From Rhododendron vialii (lineage: Eukaryota; Streptophyta; Magnoliopsida; Ericales; Ericaceae): 64,000 nucleotides of DNA. The position numbers and the translations under genes are program-made. The stretch lies in assembly GCF_030253575.1 (NCBI RefSeq), contig NC_080559.1, positions 29,042,501 to 29,106,500 of the forward strand, written 5' to 3'. Under the pieces are notes generated by a model, which saw nothing but the letters and a program-made list of their open reading frames with translations, made no database searches and was not told the DNA's origin. Positions 11,639 through 21,513 of this stretch are shown here, in pieces. The stretch's first letter is position 1; each line of letters begins with the position of its first letter.

Positions 11639-12081
11639 GACAAATAGAGCAGAATCAATAAAACAGTTATTTTGTGCCGGGTTGAAGCCCCTGTGGTAGA
11701 TGTATTGTTACGGTATTTGAATAAAACTAAGGTTTTGAAATACTACCCTCTGCATGCATAATTTTGGTCTTTTAACTTGGAGAAGCAGTAAACGTTTTGG
11801 GTTCGTCGGCAAAGCAAGAAAGCACAAATGGTTTGGGAAATGAATCTCAAATGAGGCGTCTAAATGGTTCAGATTTCACCCCAGCATGGATGTTTGCTTG
11901 ACGTTTTACTTTTTTTATGTTCTGTATTTTGATTTTCTGTATCCGAGGTTGTTTGAATCAGTACTTGTTTTATGTTATGTATTTGATTTTCTGTAACTAA
12001 GGTTGTTTAAATCAGCATACGCACGCGCCGCCGGCTCATCTTTTGTTACCGTTAACTAGCGGAATTTGATTTGAGTCCTGC
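11639..12081. other. 3' region of UGT gene 2
   Basis: AATAAA at 11657 is the likely polyadenylation signal. The stretch 11799-11865 is about 80% similar by eye to 4131-4195. No gene is seen. Confidence 0.5.
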
Positions 12082-12453
12082 TACTGGTACAGATTTTTAT
12101 GCACAGATTGTGCACAAATTTTGTGATGGGGCCCACCATGAGTCCCACACAAATGATCCGAGCCGTTCATTAAATGTAAAATATTTTTTCAGGAGTTCCT
12201 GTAGAAAATTAGCTCAATCTAATACCTATAAGTGCTCGATCTAATCATATAAATTTTCATTCAGATTTTCGGGTAATGAAAAGTTAGATATTTAGATCAA
12301 GCATTTATAGGTATTGAATTGAAATGATTTTTTACAGGAATCCTTGAAAAAATATTTTACATTTAATGAACGGCTCGGATCATTTGTGTGGGATCCGTGG
12401 TGGGCCTCAAAAAAAATCTGTGCATAATCTGTACACAAAAATCTGTACCAGTA
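12082..12453. mobile_element. MITE, 372 bp, between UGT genes 2 and 3
   Basis: The ends are TACTGGTACAGATTTTTATG and the complement of ATCTGTACCAGTA. The arms are complementary over most of their length, with ACAAATGATCCGAGCCGTTC on the left matching GAACGGCTCGGATCATTTGT on the right. Nearly the whole element is one long hairpin. It has no coding capacity and the superfamily is not clear. Confidence 0.82.
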
Positions 12454-13983
12454 AAATTTTTGATTTGATTTTCTGTAAAACTCCGTATAAACTGGCTCCA
12501 TGAGACTAGAAGTGATAATGAAAGTGACCTAATTTTTATGAAAGAAAAAGATGGAGTATATGCAGCTTGCTGGGGCCTGCAGTTTCCTTTCATACCGTTG
12601 ACTGTTCGCTTGTGCTTGCAGTCTTTGCTGTGGGCCTATAACGAATTTTGTGGCTGCTTTATGGGAAAAATTTTCAGAATGAGTACCACGTGATGCTTGC
12701 TAAGAGTATTTAAGCTGTCTATTACGGTTTTTAAAATATAGGATTTGGAAAGAGAAAGATGAGAAAAAAACTGTTAGGGTGAGAAGAAAGAGAAAATTTC
12801 AATTTTAACCGTTCAAAAGTGTATTAAACGATTTAGATGTATCAAGTAGGTACATGTGAAGCGGATAAAAAAAAAAAAAGTAGGTACATGTGAAATATAC
12901 CAATCCCGCCCTGAAAAATTTAGCCCTTTATGGAGTACTATTGATTGATACTCCTTCAGAAATTTCCTTGGTGTGCTTTCTTTCTTTTTTTTTTTTTTTT
13001 TGGGTCAAACTTGGTGTGCTTTCAAGTCTCCCCAACTTTGTCAAATTTTGTGGAAAAATTGGCCGACAATATCATTTGTTTTATCCTGTTAGGTGGCTGA
13101 TTTTTTAACTTTTTTTTTTGTTAACACAATTTTCCTATAAATGTATTTTTTTTTGCAAAAATACACTTACAGATGAATGACGTTAACTAAAAAAAACGAA
13201 TGGCAAAATCATTTCCCTCTTATTATTACTACAATTGTATATAATGAGGAAGTATCCGGCTTCTCTGCAGTCAACTACAGATAAATGTGTACAGTCCAAT
13301 TTGAACCATTTATATTAACAATTAATGGTTTGAATCTTCTACCGGTAAGAGTAAATTATTAATCGTAAAATATTAAAAATAAATCTAGACCATTGAAAAC
13401 GCTAACTGACAATTGCGATCACTTGAACCAATGGTCTAAACCTAAACTGAAGACAAGCCAGATTCAATGCGGAAAGAACAAGTGTCATCGGTCTGAAAGC
13501 TTTGTCCACCATATATAAAAGATGAAGATAAATAAAGAATGATATTTTTTATATTTATCTTATCAGTCCGGATCAGGGAAGGGATTTCAGACGGAGCGTT
13601 TCGTGCGGACCTCGCGTCTCAGCTATTGGAGTGTGTTTTTAATGGTCCAGATCTACTGATGGTTTATGACCGGTCATAAATGGTTTATGACCATCAGCAG
13701 ATTCGGACCATTGAAAATACAATCCAATGGTTGATAACATGGTCCACACAAAACATAATATTCGGGATCCTTTACCTGATCGGGAGTGTTTATCAATCCA
13801 CAAAATTGGTATACTTCAAAGTAAGTAAAGTCAAGGAGAATACTATCGAATTTGAGATACTTAATGCGTCAATTTATTGAAATAAAAATGATTCTGGACA
13901 TTCTAACCTCGAATTAAAGGTTTGGAAAAATGACACTTCAAAATGTATTTCGATAATTAATTTTTATATTTAGCCGATTCGTA
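12454..13983. other. intergenic DNA before UGT gene 3
   Basis: This is AT-rich spacer. A small inverted repeat at about 13632-13722 (TGGTCCAGATCTACTGATGG against CCATCAGCAGATTCGGACCA) may be a decayed MITE. No coding sequence is supported. Confidence 0.5.
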
Positions 13984-14086
13984 CAAAACATTAACCAAAG
14001 CTTCGAAGACTTAAACACCGATCTTCATTTTCCGAATTTACCCCCGATTCCAGCAGCCGATATGCCGAGTCCGATGCTCGAAAGAA
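13984..14086 (+). repeat. 103-bp copy of UGT gene 3 coding sequence in its own upstream region
   Basis: These 103 bases match 14616-14718 inside the coding region of the gene at 14151, in the same orientation, with only two substitutions and no gap. The source encodes residues near 156-189 (SFKDLNTDLH through DMPSPMLERN). Flanking bases do not match, so both borders are sharp. The copy ends 64 bases before the start codon. It looks like a templated insertion made during break repair, and could be transcribed as 5' leader if transcription starts upstream. Confidence 0.92.
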
Positions 14087-14150
14087 CACTCTGCTACAAC
14101 TCTCTTCCTCTCTGAACCACACCCCGAACAAACCACCAATCTCAGTCCCA

Positions 14151-15566
14151 ATGTCAATGGCAGCCATTGTAGTCCTGTATCCATCTCCAGGCATCGGCCA
14201 CCTCATCTCCATGGTAGAACTAGGCAAGCTCATCCTCACCCGCCACCCTTCCTTCTCCATCACCATCCTCACCACCACTACTTCCTTCAACACCGGCTCC
14301 ACCGCCCCTTACCTCCGCCGCGTCTCCTCCACCACTCCCTCCATCACCTTCCACCACCTCCCCCTCATCCCTCTAGACCCTGCCTCCTTCCCCTCCACGG
14401 AAGCCATCACCTTCGAGCTCCTCCGCCTCAACACCCCCCACGTCCGCCGCTCCCTCCTCTCCCTCTCCACCACCACCACCATCGCCGCCTTCATCATCGA
14501 CCTCTTCTGCACCCCCGCTCTCCCACTTGGCTCAGAACTCAACATCCCCACCTACTACTTCTTCACTTCCGGCGCCGGTTGCCTCGATTGCTTCCTTTAC
14601 TTACCCACCATTCATCAAAACATTAACCAAAGCTTCAAAGACTTAAACACGGATCTTCATTTTCCGAATTTACCCCCGATTCCAGCAGCCGATATGCCGA
14701 GTCCGATGCTCGAAAGAAACTCCACAGAATACGAATGCTTCATTGATTTCTTCAACCACATGCCCAAATCCGATGGGATTATTGTGAACACGTTCGAAGC
14801 ACTGGAGCCGAGAGCTGTTAAAGCAATCTCGGATGGATTGTGTGTTCCTAACGGTGTTACCCCGCCGGTCTTTTGTATAGGGCCGTTAATTGCCTCCGGT
14901 GAGGACCGTGGCGGTGGTGACGTGGAGGAGTGTTTGACGTGGCTGGATACGCAACCGAGTCGAAGCGTTGTGTTTCTGTGTTTTGGAAGCTTGGGTTTGT
15001 TCACAGGGGAGCAATTGAAGGAGATTGCAATCGGGTTGGAGAGGAGTGGGCAGAGGTTTTTGTGGGTGGTGCGGGCTCCACCCACGCAAACCCCGGTGCT
15101 TGTGGCATTGCCCGACCCGGATTTGGATTCGTTGCTCCCGGACGGGTTCTTGGACCGGACGAAGGAGAGGGGGTTGGTGGTCCAGTCGTGGGCCCCGCAG
15201 GTGGCGGTGCTGCAGCATGACTCGGTAGGTGGGTTCGTGACTCACTGCGGGTGGAACTCGGCGTTGGAAGCCGTGTGCGCTGGGGTTCCGATGGTGGCGT
15301 GGCCGATATACGCGGAGCAGAGGCTGAATAGGGTGCTGTTGGTGATGGAAATGAAGCTGGCCTTGTGGATGAACGAGTCGGAAAGCGGGTTTGTGATGGC
15401 AGAGGAGGTGGAGAAGCGAGTTACTGAGTTGATGGATTCAGAGGAAGGAAAGGCAGTTAGGGACCGAGTCAAGGCAGCGAGTGAGGGCACAAGGGAAGCT
15501 ACGAGTGAAGGCGGGTCGTCCCGAGTTGCGCTGGCTAAGTTAGTAGAGTCATGGAAGCAGAGTTGA
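14151..15566 (+). CDS. UDP-glycosyltransferase, UGT88-like, gene 3 of cluster
   Basis: This is a 471-residue intronless GT1 enzyme. The N-terminal YPSPGIGHL block puts the catalytic His at 17 and the Asp at 117 (IIDLFC). The PSPG box runs 347-390 with HCGWNS, Trp at position 22 and a final Gln, predicting UDP-glucose as donor. The protein starts MSM; the second ATG, at 14157, has the better plant start context (AATGGCA) and may be the one used, which would shorten the protein by two residues. It is the most divergent member of the left-hand trio, with its own acceptor-side blocks (SGAGCLDCFLYLP) and a serine/threonine-rich stretch near 105-110. Its leader lacks the long (CT)n tract of its neighbours and instead follows a 103-bp duplicate of its own coding sequence. 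The reading frame is GC-rich relative to the flanks. The acceptor is unknown, probably a phenolic. Confidence 0.94.
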   Translation: MSMAAIVVLYPSPGIGHLISMVELGKLILTRHPSFSITILTTTTSFNTGSTAPYLRRVSSTTPSITFHHLPLIPLDPASFPSTEAITFELLRLNTPHVRRSLLSLSTTTTIAAFIIDLFCTPALPLGSELNIPTYYFFTSGAGCLDCFLYLPTIHQNINQSFKDLNTDLHFPNLPPIPAADMPSPMLERNSTEYECFIDFFNHMPKSDGIIVNTFEALEPRAVKAISDGLCVPNGVTPPVFCIGPLIASGEDRGGGDVEECLTWLDTQPSRSVVFLCFGSLGLFTGEQLKEIAIGLERSGQRFLWVVRAPPTQTPVLVALPDPDLDSLLPDGFLDRTKERGLVVQSWAPQVAVLQHDSVGGFVTHCGWNSALEAVCAGVPMVAWPIYAEQRLNRVLLVMEMKLALWMNESESGFVMAEEVEKRVTELMDSEEGKAVRDRVKAASEGTREATSEGGSSRVALAKLVESWKQS

Positions 15567-16472
15567 GTTGACCCACATGGTCACAATCTAGCTTGGTTGG
15601 TGAAAAAGAATATTTGAACTAATGGCTCCCTTGCCAATGAGCTACCAGTTGTAAGTGGCTAGTGATCAGTTTAATAACAAGAAATGATATAGCTGTTGTG
15701 TTTAATGGTGGAATTTAATATCTTGTAGCAATAACATTAAACAGAGATATCTGGATTCTTGCTCTCTTCCTGCCAAAATCTACAACTCTGTTCCTGCCAA
15801 AGTTAGGGGTTCATCCGCTGCTTGGCCCGGCATGGCTCCCCCATTTGTGGTGGTGGCTCATAGTCCGTTGTTCCACACGGCGGCTTCTGTTCTGTCTTGC
15901 TCGGAGTCGACGGCGAGGTAATAAGGTGTGCGGTTGGGCTGGATTTTTCCCCCTTTCGGTCTTCTTTCCCGTTTACCGGCTGTTTCAGTCCGGGTGGTCT
16001 CCGATCTGGGTCCCCCCAGATTCGGCTTGTGCCGGCGGCTGGTTCAGTGGCGATGCGGCGTTTTCCGACAGCGGCAGCTGAGTTGCGGGTGTTGGGGGTC
16101 TTCGTAACAGCACTGGTTTGGTCGTTCTGGGCCGTCAACAACAGATTGGGTGTGATGGAGGGTCGCTTTGTTTTAGTCGGCCAGTTGGCCGGTGGCCGGT
16201 TTGGTCTGTCCATGAGGCTGTTTCTCCCTTTGCGCTTGTATTCTGTTTGTTGTTTTAGATTACATTTGCTCTTTGTTGTGTAATGGTTTGTGCTGGGATT
16301 TCTTTTGAGATCTTTCTGTCTTGTCCCGGACGGAATTCTCATATCGGCACCTAGTGTTGATTTGTTTTTGCAGGGTGTCTTAAGGTCCCGAATTAGATAG
16401 TTTGGTGCACTCCTGTATTTTACGATGTAATCTTCGCCTTTGAATGAAACATTGACTGATTAAAAAAAAGAG

Positions 16473-16511
<39 letters not shown>

Positions 16512-16794
16512 CGGTGGAATATTCCTTATGGGATCTTTGAATCCCCTCGGTTGTAATTGCTGTACATAGATAGGACTTTCAAAAGGTCATTTTTTATTCT
16601 TCTTTTGGTCTTGCATGACCTAGTAGTTTAGGATTTCCTTTGTGGATGAGTTTGCATTCTTTGTTTGGACTTTCAATGAAAAGTACAGTTACCGAAAAAA
16701 GAAATAAATAAATAAAACATTGTTGAGCCAAAGAGTGTTCAAGGCTATGATGAATGGTGAGTTTTCAAACTAGTAGTCTTGGAGAATAACCCCA

Positions 16795-16832
<38 letters not shown>
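15567..16832. other. intergenic: GC-rich stretch with retroposon-like tails
   Basis: From about 15790 to 16470 the sequence is GC-rich, unlike its surroundings, and ends TTGAATGAAACATTGACTG followed by an A-rich tail and (GA)n. A second similar tail (CTTTCAATGAAAAGTACAG then A-rich) ends near 16715. Both resemble 3' ends of retroposed non-LTR elements. The open frame at 15897-16283 shows no domain and I do not call it a gene. A (TA)n tract covers about 16797-16831. Confidence 0.4.
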
Positions 16833-16835
<3 letters not shown>

Positions 16836-17212
16836 TCATTTTCAAATAAGGTGGTCTTTATTTTAGTTAAAATAAGGACTTCTCAATTTCTCCCATTTTC
16901 CTTTTGAATTTTGATGATCCAAGCCGCTCAATGTGTTCAGAATATGATTTTAAGGGTATCCGCGATGAATCGGCAAAACAAAAGACCGGGAAGGTCTTCA
17001 TCCGAGCAGTTTTAATTTGAACCGTTTGATAAAAAATAAACAAAAACTGCTCGGATGAAGCCCTTCCCGATCTTTTTTTTTTGCTGATTTCTCGCGTGTA
17101 CCTTTAAAATCACGCTCTGAACACATTGAGCGGCTCGGATCATCGAAATTCGATTAGGAAAGGAATGTCCTTATTTTATTAAGTTAAGGTGGTCCTTAGG
17201 AGAAGGGGACTC
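16833..17212. mobile_element. MITE embedded in (TA)n repeats
   Basis: An inverted-repeat element of about 380 bp is flanked on both sides by (TA)n. The arms pair over AAGGTGGTCTTTATTTT, GCTCAATGTGTTCAGA and the central AACTGCTCGGATGAAG / CTTCATCCGAGCAGTTT, giving a nearly full-length hairpin. Insertion into, or expansion of, TA repeats at both borders fits a TA-targeting element. Confidence 0.72.
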
Positions 17213-17905
17213 TATATATATATATATATATATATTAGAGCTAGTTTAGCTGAATTTGTTTCATCTTCATTTTGGTTCTTTTATCTATTCAAAATAAATA
17301 AATAAATGGTTCTTTTAGGTTCGTCTGTGTAGACTGCAATAATGCTCCTCCACCTATTATATAGACAAAAAATACAACATGCCATTAGAATTGGAAGAAT
17401 GGGGTGTCTTATTTCCGTAGTACCAAAAAAAAAAGAGCACGGTAGAGTTTGGAGGGATTTTGTATTCTAAATTTATTTTTGATCCTCTATTTTTAGAAAA
17501 TCAAATTTACTTTTGGAGGACCAAATTCTAAAAAAAACGATAGGTCCCTCAAGGATTCTCTCAAAAAGTACAAAAAGTGAAGAAAAAAAAGAATAAATTA
17601 CAAAATCTCTTCTCAATGTATCAATATCATCTTCTATTTTGGAGGAATAGAGGTGAATTGAAAATGCCCCGATGAACATTTGAGTTCTCAAAAGTTCTTT
17701 TTTACGCAAGTTCGTCTGTCGGCTATGGAGCTGACTTCGCCGAAGTGATTCTTTTTGAATTATATTATGATGATAAAAAGTTCAAAATAACGTTCTTGAA
17801 AAAATCCGTCGGAGTGCAATACTTTCAGCATGCGAAGACCAATCAAGAAAAGAACGCAAACAAAAAAGACATAAAGTACATTCATAGTTAATACCAATAT
17901 TTAGG
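17213..17905. other. AT-rich spacer
   Basis: After the right-hand (TA)n tract I see no gene or clear repeat. The minus-strand open frame near 17473-17709 has no recognisable domain. Confidence 0.5.
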
Positions 17906-18259
17906 TTGCGTTTTTTTTGAATTTAACTTAAATCTGTGAGTTTTGTTCTTATTTAAATTTTTTTCGCGTTTGTTTGTTTTGTATCAAATTTTAGTGGGTT
18001 ATTGATTCATCTCAGCGAGAAGAATCGAAAAAATACTATTTTTTTACTTTTACCCAAGTGGTTAAGTATTTTGAGAAATGACCATCTTTTAACAAAAAAT
18101 GTCAATACTCAGGTAAAAGTAAATTTTTTTACTTTTCTAATTTCTCTCGTTGAGACAAATCAATAACTCACAAAAGTTTGACGTAAAATTAACAAATTTG
18201 AAAAAAAAAATTATATAAGAACAAAACTTTCTAATTTAAATTAAGTTCAAGAGAATGCA
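17906..18259. mobile_element. MITE-like inverted repeat
   Basis: The left arm (TTGCGTTTTTTTTGAATTTA, then GAGTTTTGTTCTTAT and GGGTTATTGATTCATCTCAG) is repeated inverted at the right (ACAAATCAATAACTCAC, ATAAGAACAAAACTTTC, AAATTAAGTTCAAGAGAATG). It is about 350 bp with no coding capacity. The target duplication is not clear. Confidence 0.7.
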
Positions 18260-18588
18260 GCATTTCTATACATCACAACGGAAAAAATCTAACATCCCAA
18301 CGAGATTGGCATCCCGACCGGGCCCTGACATTCATTGCCCTCCCGGGAAAAAGAACAACTTTAGGAATAGCTTAATACTGCAGTTTCACATCGTTTGCCT
18401 GACCACATGTTCCTGCAAGATCCATACACTTCAGTGTAAACCTCACATGAATGTGTGATTATAAAGTAGTCCGAAGCACCACATAACAGTACTTCTTGAC
18501 TATTGTATAATTTCACCTACATGGTTGCACCTGTTGCACATGCATCAATTAGGCTTTTCCTTCTCTCGTTCAGTCTACGCACACTTTA
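18260..18588. other. spacer before the second Copia element
   Basis: No gene or repeat was recognised. Its last five bases (CTTTA) are the left target-site copy of the Copia insertion. Confidence 0.45.
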
Positions 18589-19582
18589 TGTTAGAGATTT
18601 TCAAAATAAAAGAGTCGTCGGTTTTGGTTTTGTAAATTTCCTTTGTTTCCTTAGAATGCTTGTTTTCCTCTTTGTGAGCTTTGTCCCACATTGGTTAGCT
18701 GAGAGATGTTGGAGTGGTATATATTAGGAAACATTCCTAATGTAAGTAACGAATGATCTAGTGTGGTGTAGCCCTTTCGTGCTTCGCACCATACCGGCTC
18801 TGCCAGTACACACACGCACGCGCGCGCGCGGCGTGGGCTGTGGCGCTTTAGCAGCGCACTTTACACGTCAGCGCTAGGCACCTTATTGGCGTCATTTCTT
18901 ATTGCGAGTTGGCAGTAAGGTGGCGCTGACGTGGATGACGCGTGTCACACGCGTGGCAGGTGAGTCACACGGGGTGGTTCCGATCGGGTGCGACTCGTGA
19001 GTACAAGTGCGCTGGTCCGTGGAGTTGCGATCGCAACTGTCGGCCGCGAATAGGCTCGATCCAACGGATTGGATCAAATCCGATTGAGTGTGAGTGAAAC
19101 AGCACACCAGTTCGGTGTGACTGATCGATCTAGATCGTAGGATCTGATCCAATGGTCAGACTAGATCGGTTGCATACCCATTCTCAATGGGTGCGTAGTG
19201 GCCTATAAATAGACCACTACTTAGCAGAATCCAGTGCTCATATACACACAAAAAATCCGAAATTCCACATTTCTCTCTATATTTCCTAGCATTCATTCTG
19301 CATTCTGTTTTGCTGCAGAAAACAGAACGCAGTGGTTCTCGGTTCTTATTTCTGTTCAGCGGTATTCTGTCCGTTTTGTTAGTGCAAACGCAAACAGAAA
19401 GAACTTCGAGTTCGGGCTTCGATTTATCTTGAAGGCAGATTTGCTGTAACCCTTTTCATACCATCTGGTGGGGGCAAATACTGTCTTTAGGAAAGCGACA
19501 TAGTCGTGACTCGAAGCGTGTTTCAGATTTGGTGGAGATTTCGCCAACAGTTTAGAATTTGCAGCAGCCAATTTTTTCAACA
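18589..19582 (+). repeat. 5' LTR of the second Copia element
   Basis: It starts TGTTAGAGATTTTC and ends TTCAACA. A TATA-like CTATAAATAGACCAC lies near 19203. The stretch near 18780-18840 is rich in CA and CG dinucleotides. The LTR is 994 bp, 47 bp shorter than its partner, mostly because the 3' LTR carries an internal 67-bp tandem duplication. Confidence 0.9.
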
Positions 19583-19869
19583 ATCTAAAGACAGTACTTG
19601 CGATGGCGATGTCTCTACAGAAAATGACACAAGACTTTCTAAAACTGGAGCGGTTTAAAGGTGGGAATTTCAGGCGTTGGCAGAAGAAGATGCACTTCTT
19701 GCTAACGACCCTGAAACTGGTGTATGTTCTGACTACTCCGAGTCCGGAGATACCCGAAAATCCAGATGAAGAAACTATGGAGCAGGCTCGTGAAAGGGGC
19801 AAGTGGGAGAATGATGACTACATCTGTAGATGACACATCCTCAATGCACTGTCGGATTCACTATTCGAC

Positions 19870-21513
19870 GTGTATCAGAATTCAATGACGGCAAAGGAAC
19901 TTTGGGATGCACTTAACGATAAGTATCTTTCTGATGACGCTACAAGTAAGAAATTTCTTGTTAGTCAATTTATGAATTATCGCATGGTTGATACAAAGCA
20001 GGTCATTGATCAGTTGCATGAGATTCAGTATATCCTCAATCAGTTTAAGGTTAAGAACATGCATATGGATGAATCTATTGTTGTCTCTCTGTTATTGACA
20101 AACTGCCTGCATCTTGGAAAGATTACAAAAAGGAAATCAAACATAAAACCGAGGAACTTACTCTTGATCAGTTGGCCCAACACCTTCGGGTGGAGGAAGA
20201 GACAAGGCGTCAGGAGGGTAAGGATAATTCTACTTCTAAAGTACATGTGGTGGAAGAAAGTTCCAACAAGAAACGCAAAAAACAGGGACGGTGATAAGTC
20301 TTCTGGTAAGTGGAAGAAGCAGAAGCGGGATCCTACCGACACTAGTTGCTGGCATTGCGGCAAACCTGGGCATCTTAAGAAAGATTGCAAAATTCTGAAA
20401 AGGAAGAACTCTGGTGGAAATCCAGGAGCATCTGGGGCAAAGAATTCTAAATTCATTGCTGTTGTTTCCGAGGCAAATATCCTTGATGATGCTGGAGGTT
20501 GGTGGGTTGATTCTGGTGCGACAAAGCATGTCTGCAATGACAAGAGGTTCTTTACTGAGTATAATCCAGTTGCAGATGGTACCGTTCTGTTCATGGGAAA
20601 TGCGTCAACTGCATCAGTTAAGGGAAAAGGCAAAGTGGACTTGGAGTTCACTTCTGGCAAGACGCTGACTCTTACTGATGTGTATCATGTACCGAAAGTT
20701 AGGAAGAATCTCGTGTCTGCAAGTCTACTTAATAAGTATGGTTTTAAAGTAGTGTTTGAGTCGGGCAAAATTGTTATGTCCAAGGGTGGTGTGTTTGTTG
20801 GCAAAGGCTATGTAACCGAGGGGATGTTTATGCTTAATATTAATAACACAGTTGTTTCTGTTTATATGCTTGATTCTTTTTCTTTATGGCACACTCGTTT
20901 AGGACATATCAGTACAAGAAAAATGGATTGCATGATTAAATCAGGACTAATTCCTAAATCTGAAAATGATATGGTTGATAAATGCAAGATTTGTTTAGGA
21001 TCAAAGATAACCAGATTGCCATTTCCTAAAATTGAGCGGACTTCTTCATTAATTGAATTGATTCATAGTGATGTATGTGATTTTCATAACACTCCAACTA
21101 GAGGCGGAAAACTTTATGTGACAACATTCATAGATGATTATTCGAAATTTTGCTATACCTATTTGCTTCATTCCAAAGATGAAGTACTTGATAAATTTGT
21201 TGCATATAAGGCTGAAGTTGAAAATCAATGTGGTTTGAAGATAAAACGTCTTAGGTTTGACAGGGGTGGTGAATATCACTTCCCTGATTATTGTGAATCA
21301 ATAGGGATAATTCATGAAGTAACTGCACCTTATACACCACAACAGAATGGAGTGGCCGAAAGGAAGAATAGAACTTTATTTGAGATGGTGGTTGCTATGC
21401 TAAGCAATGCAGGATTAAGTAAAGGTTTGTGGGGCGAAGCCATACTTACCGCTGCTTATATCCTAAATAGAGTACCTCTCAAAAAGTCTAACATTACTCC
21501 ATATGAACTCTGA
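19870..21513 (+). pseudogene. gag-protease-integrase open stretch of the second Copia element
   Basis: This is the longest open stretch of the element (547 codons). It holds the distal part of gag, the zinc knuckle, the aspartic protease motif DSGA, the GAG pre-integrase region (LWHTRLGH) and the integrase core, including the TPQQNGVAERKNRT block. It is a fossil of a polyprotein, not a host gene. Confidence 0.85.

Noticed and set aside
15803-16342. GC-rich open frames on both strands downstream of UGT gene 3
   Set aside because: Overlapping frames on both strands, no domain, and the segment ends in an A-rich tail like a retroposed element.
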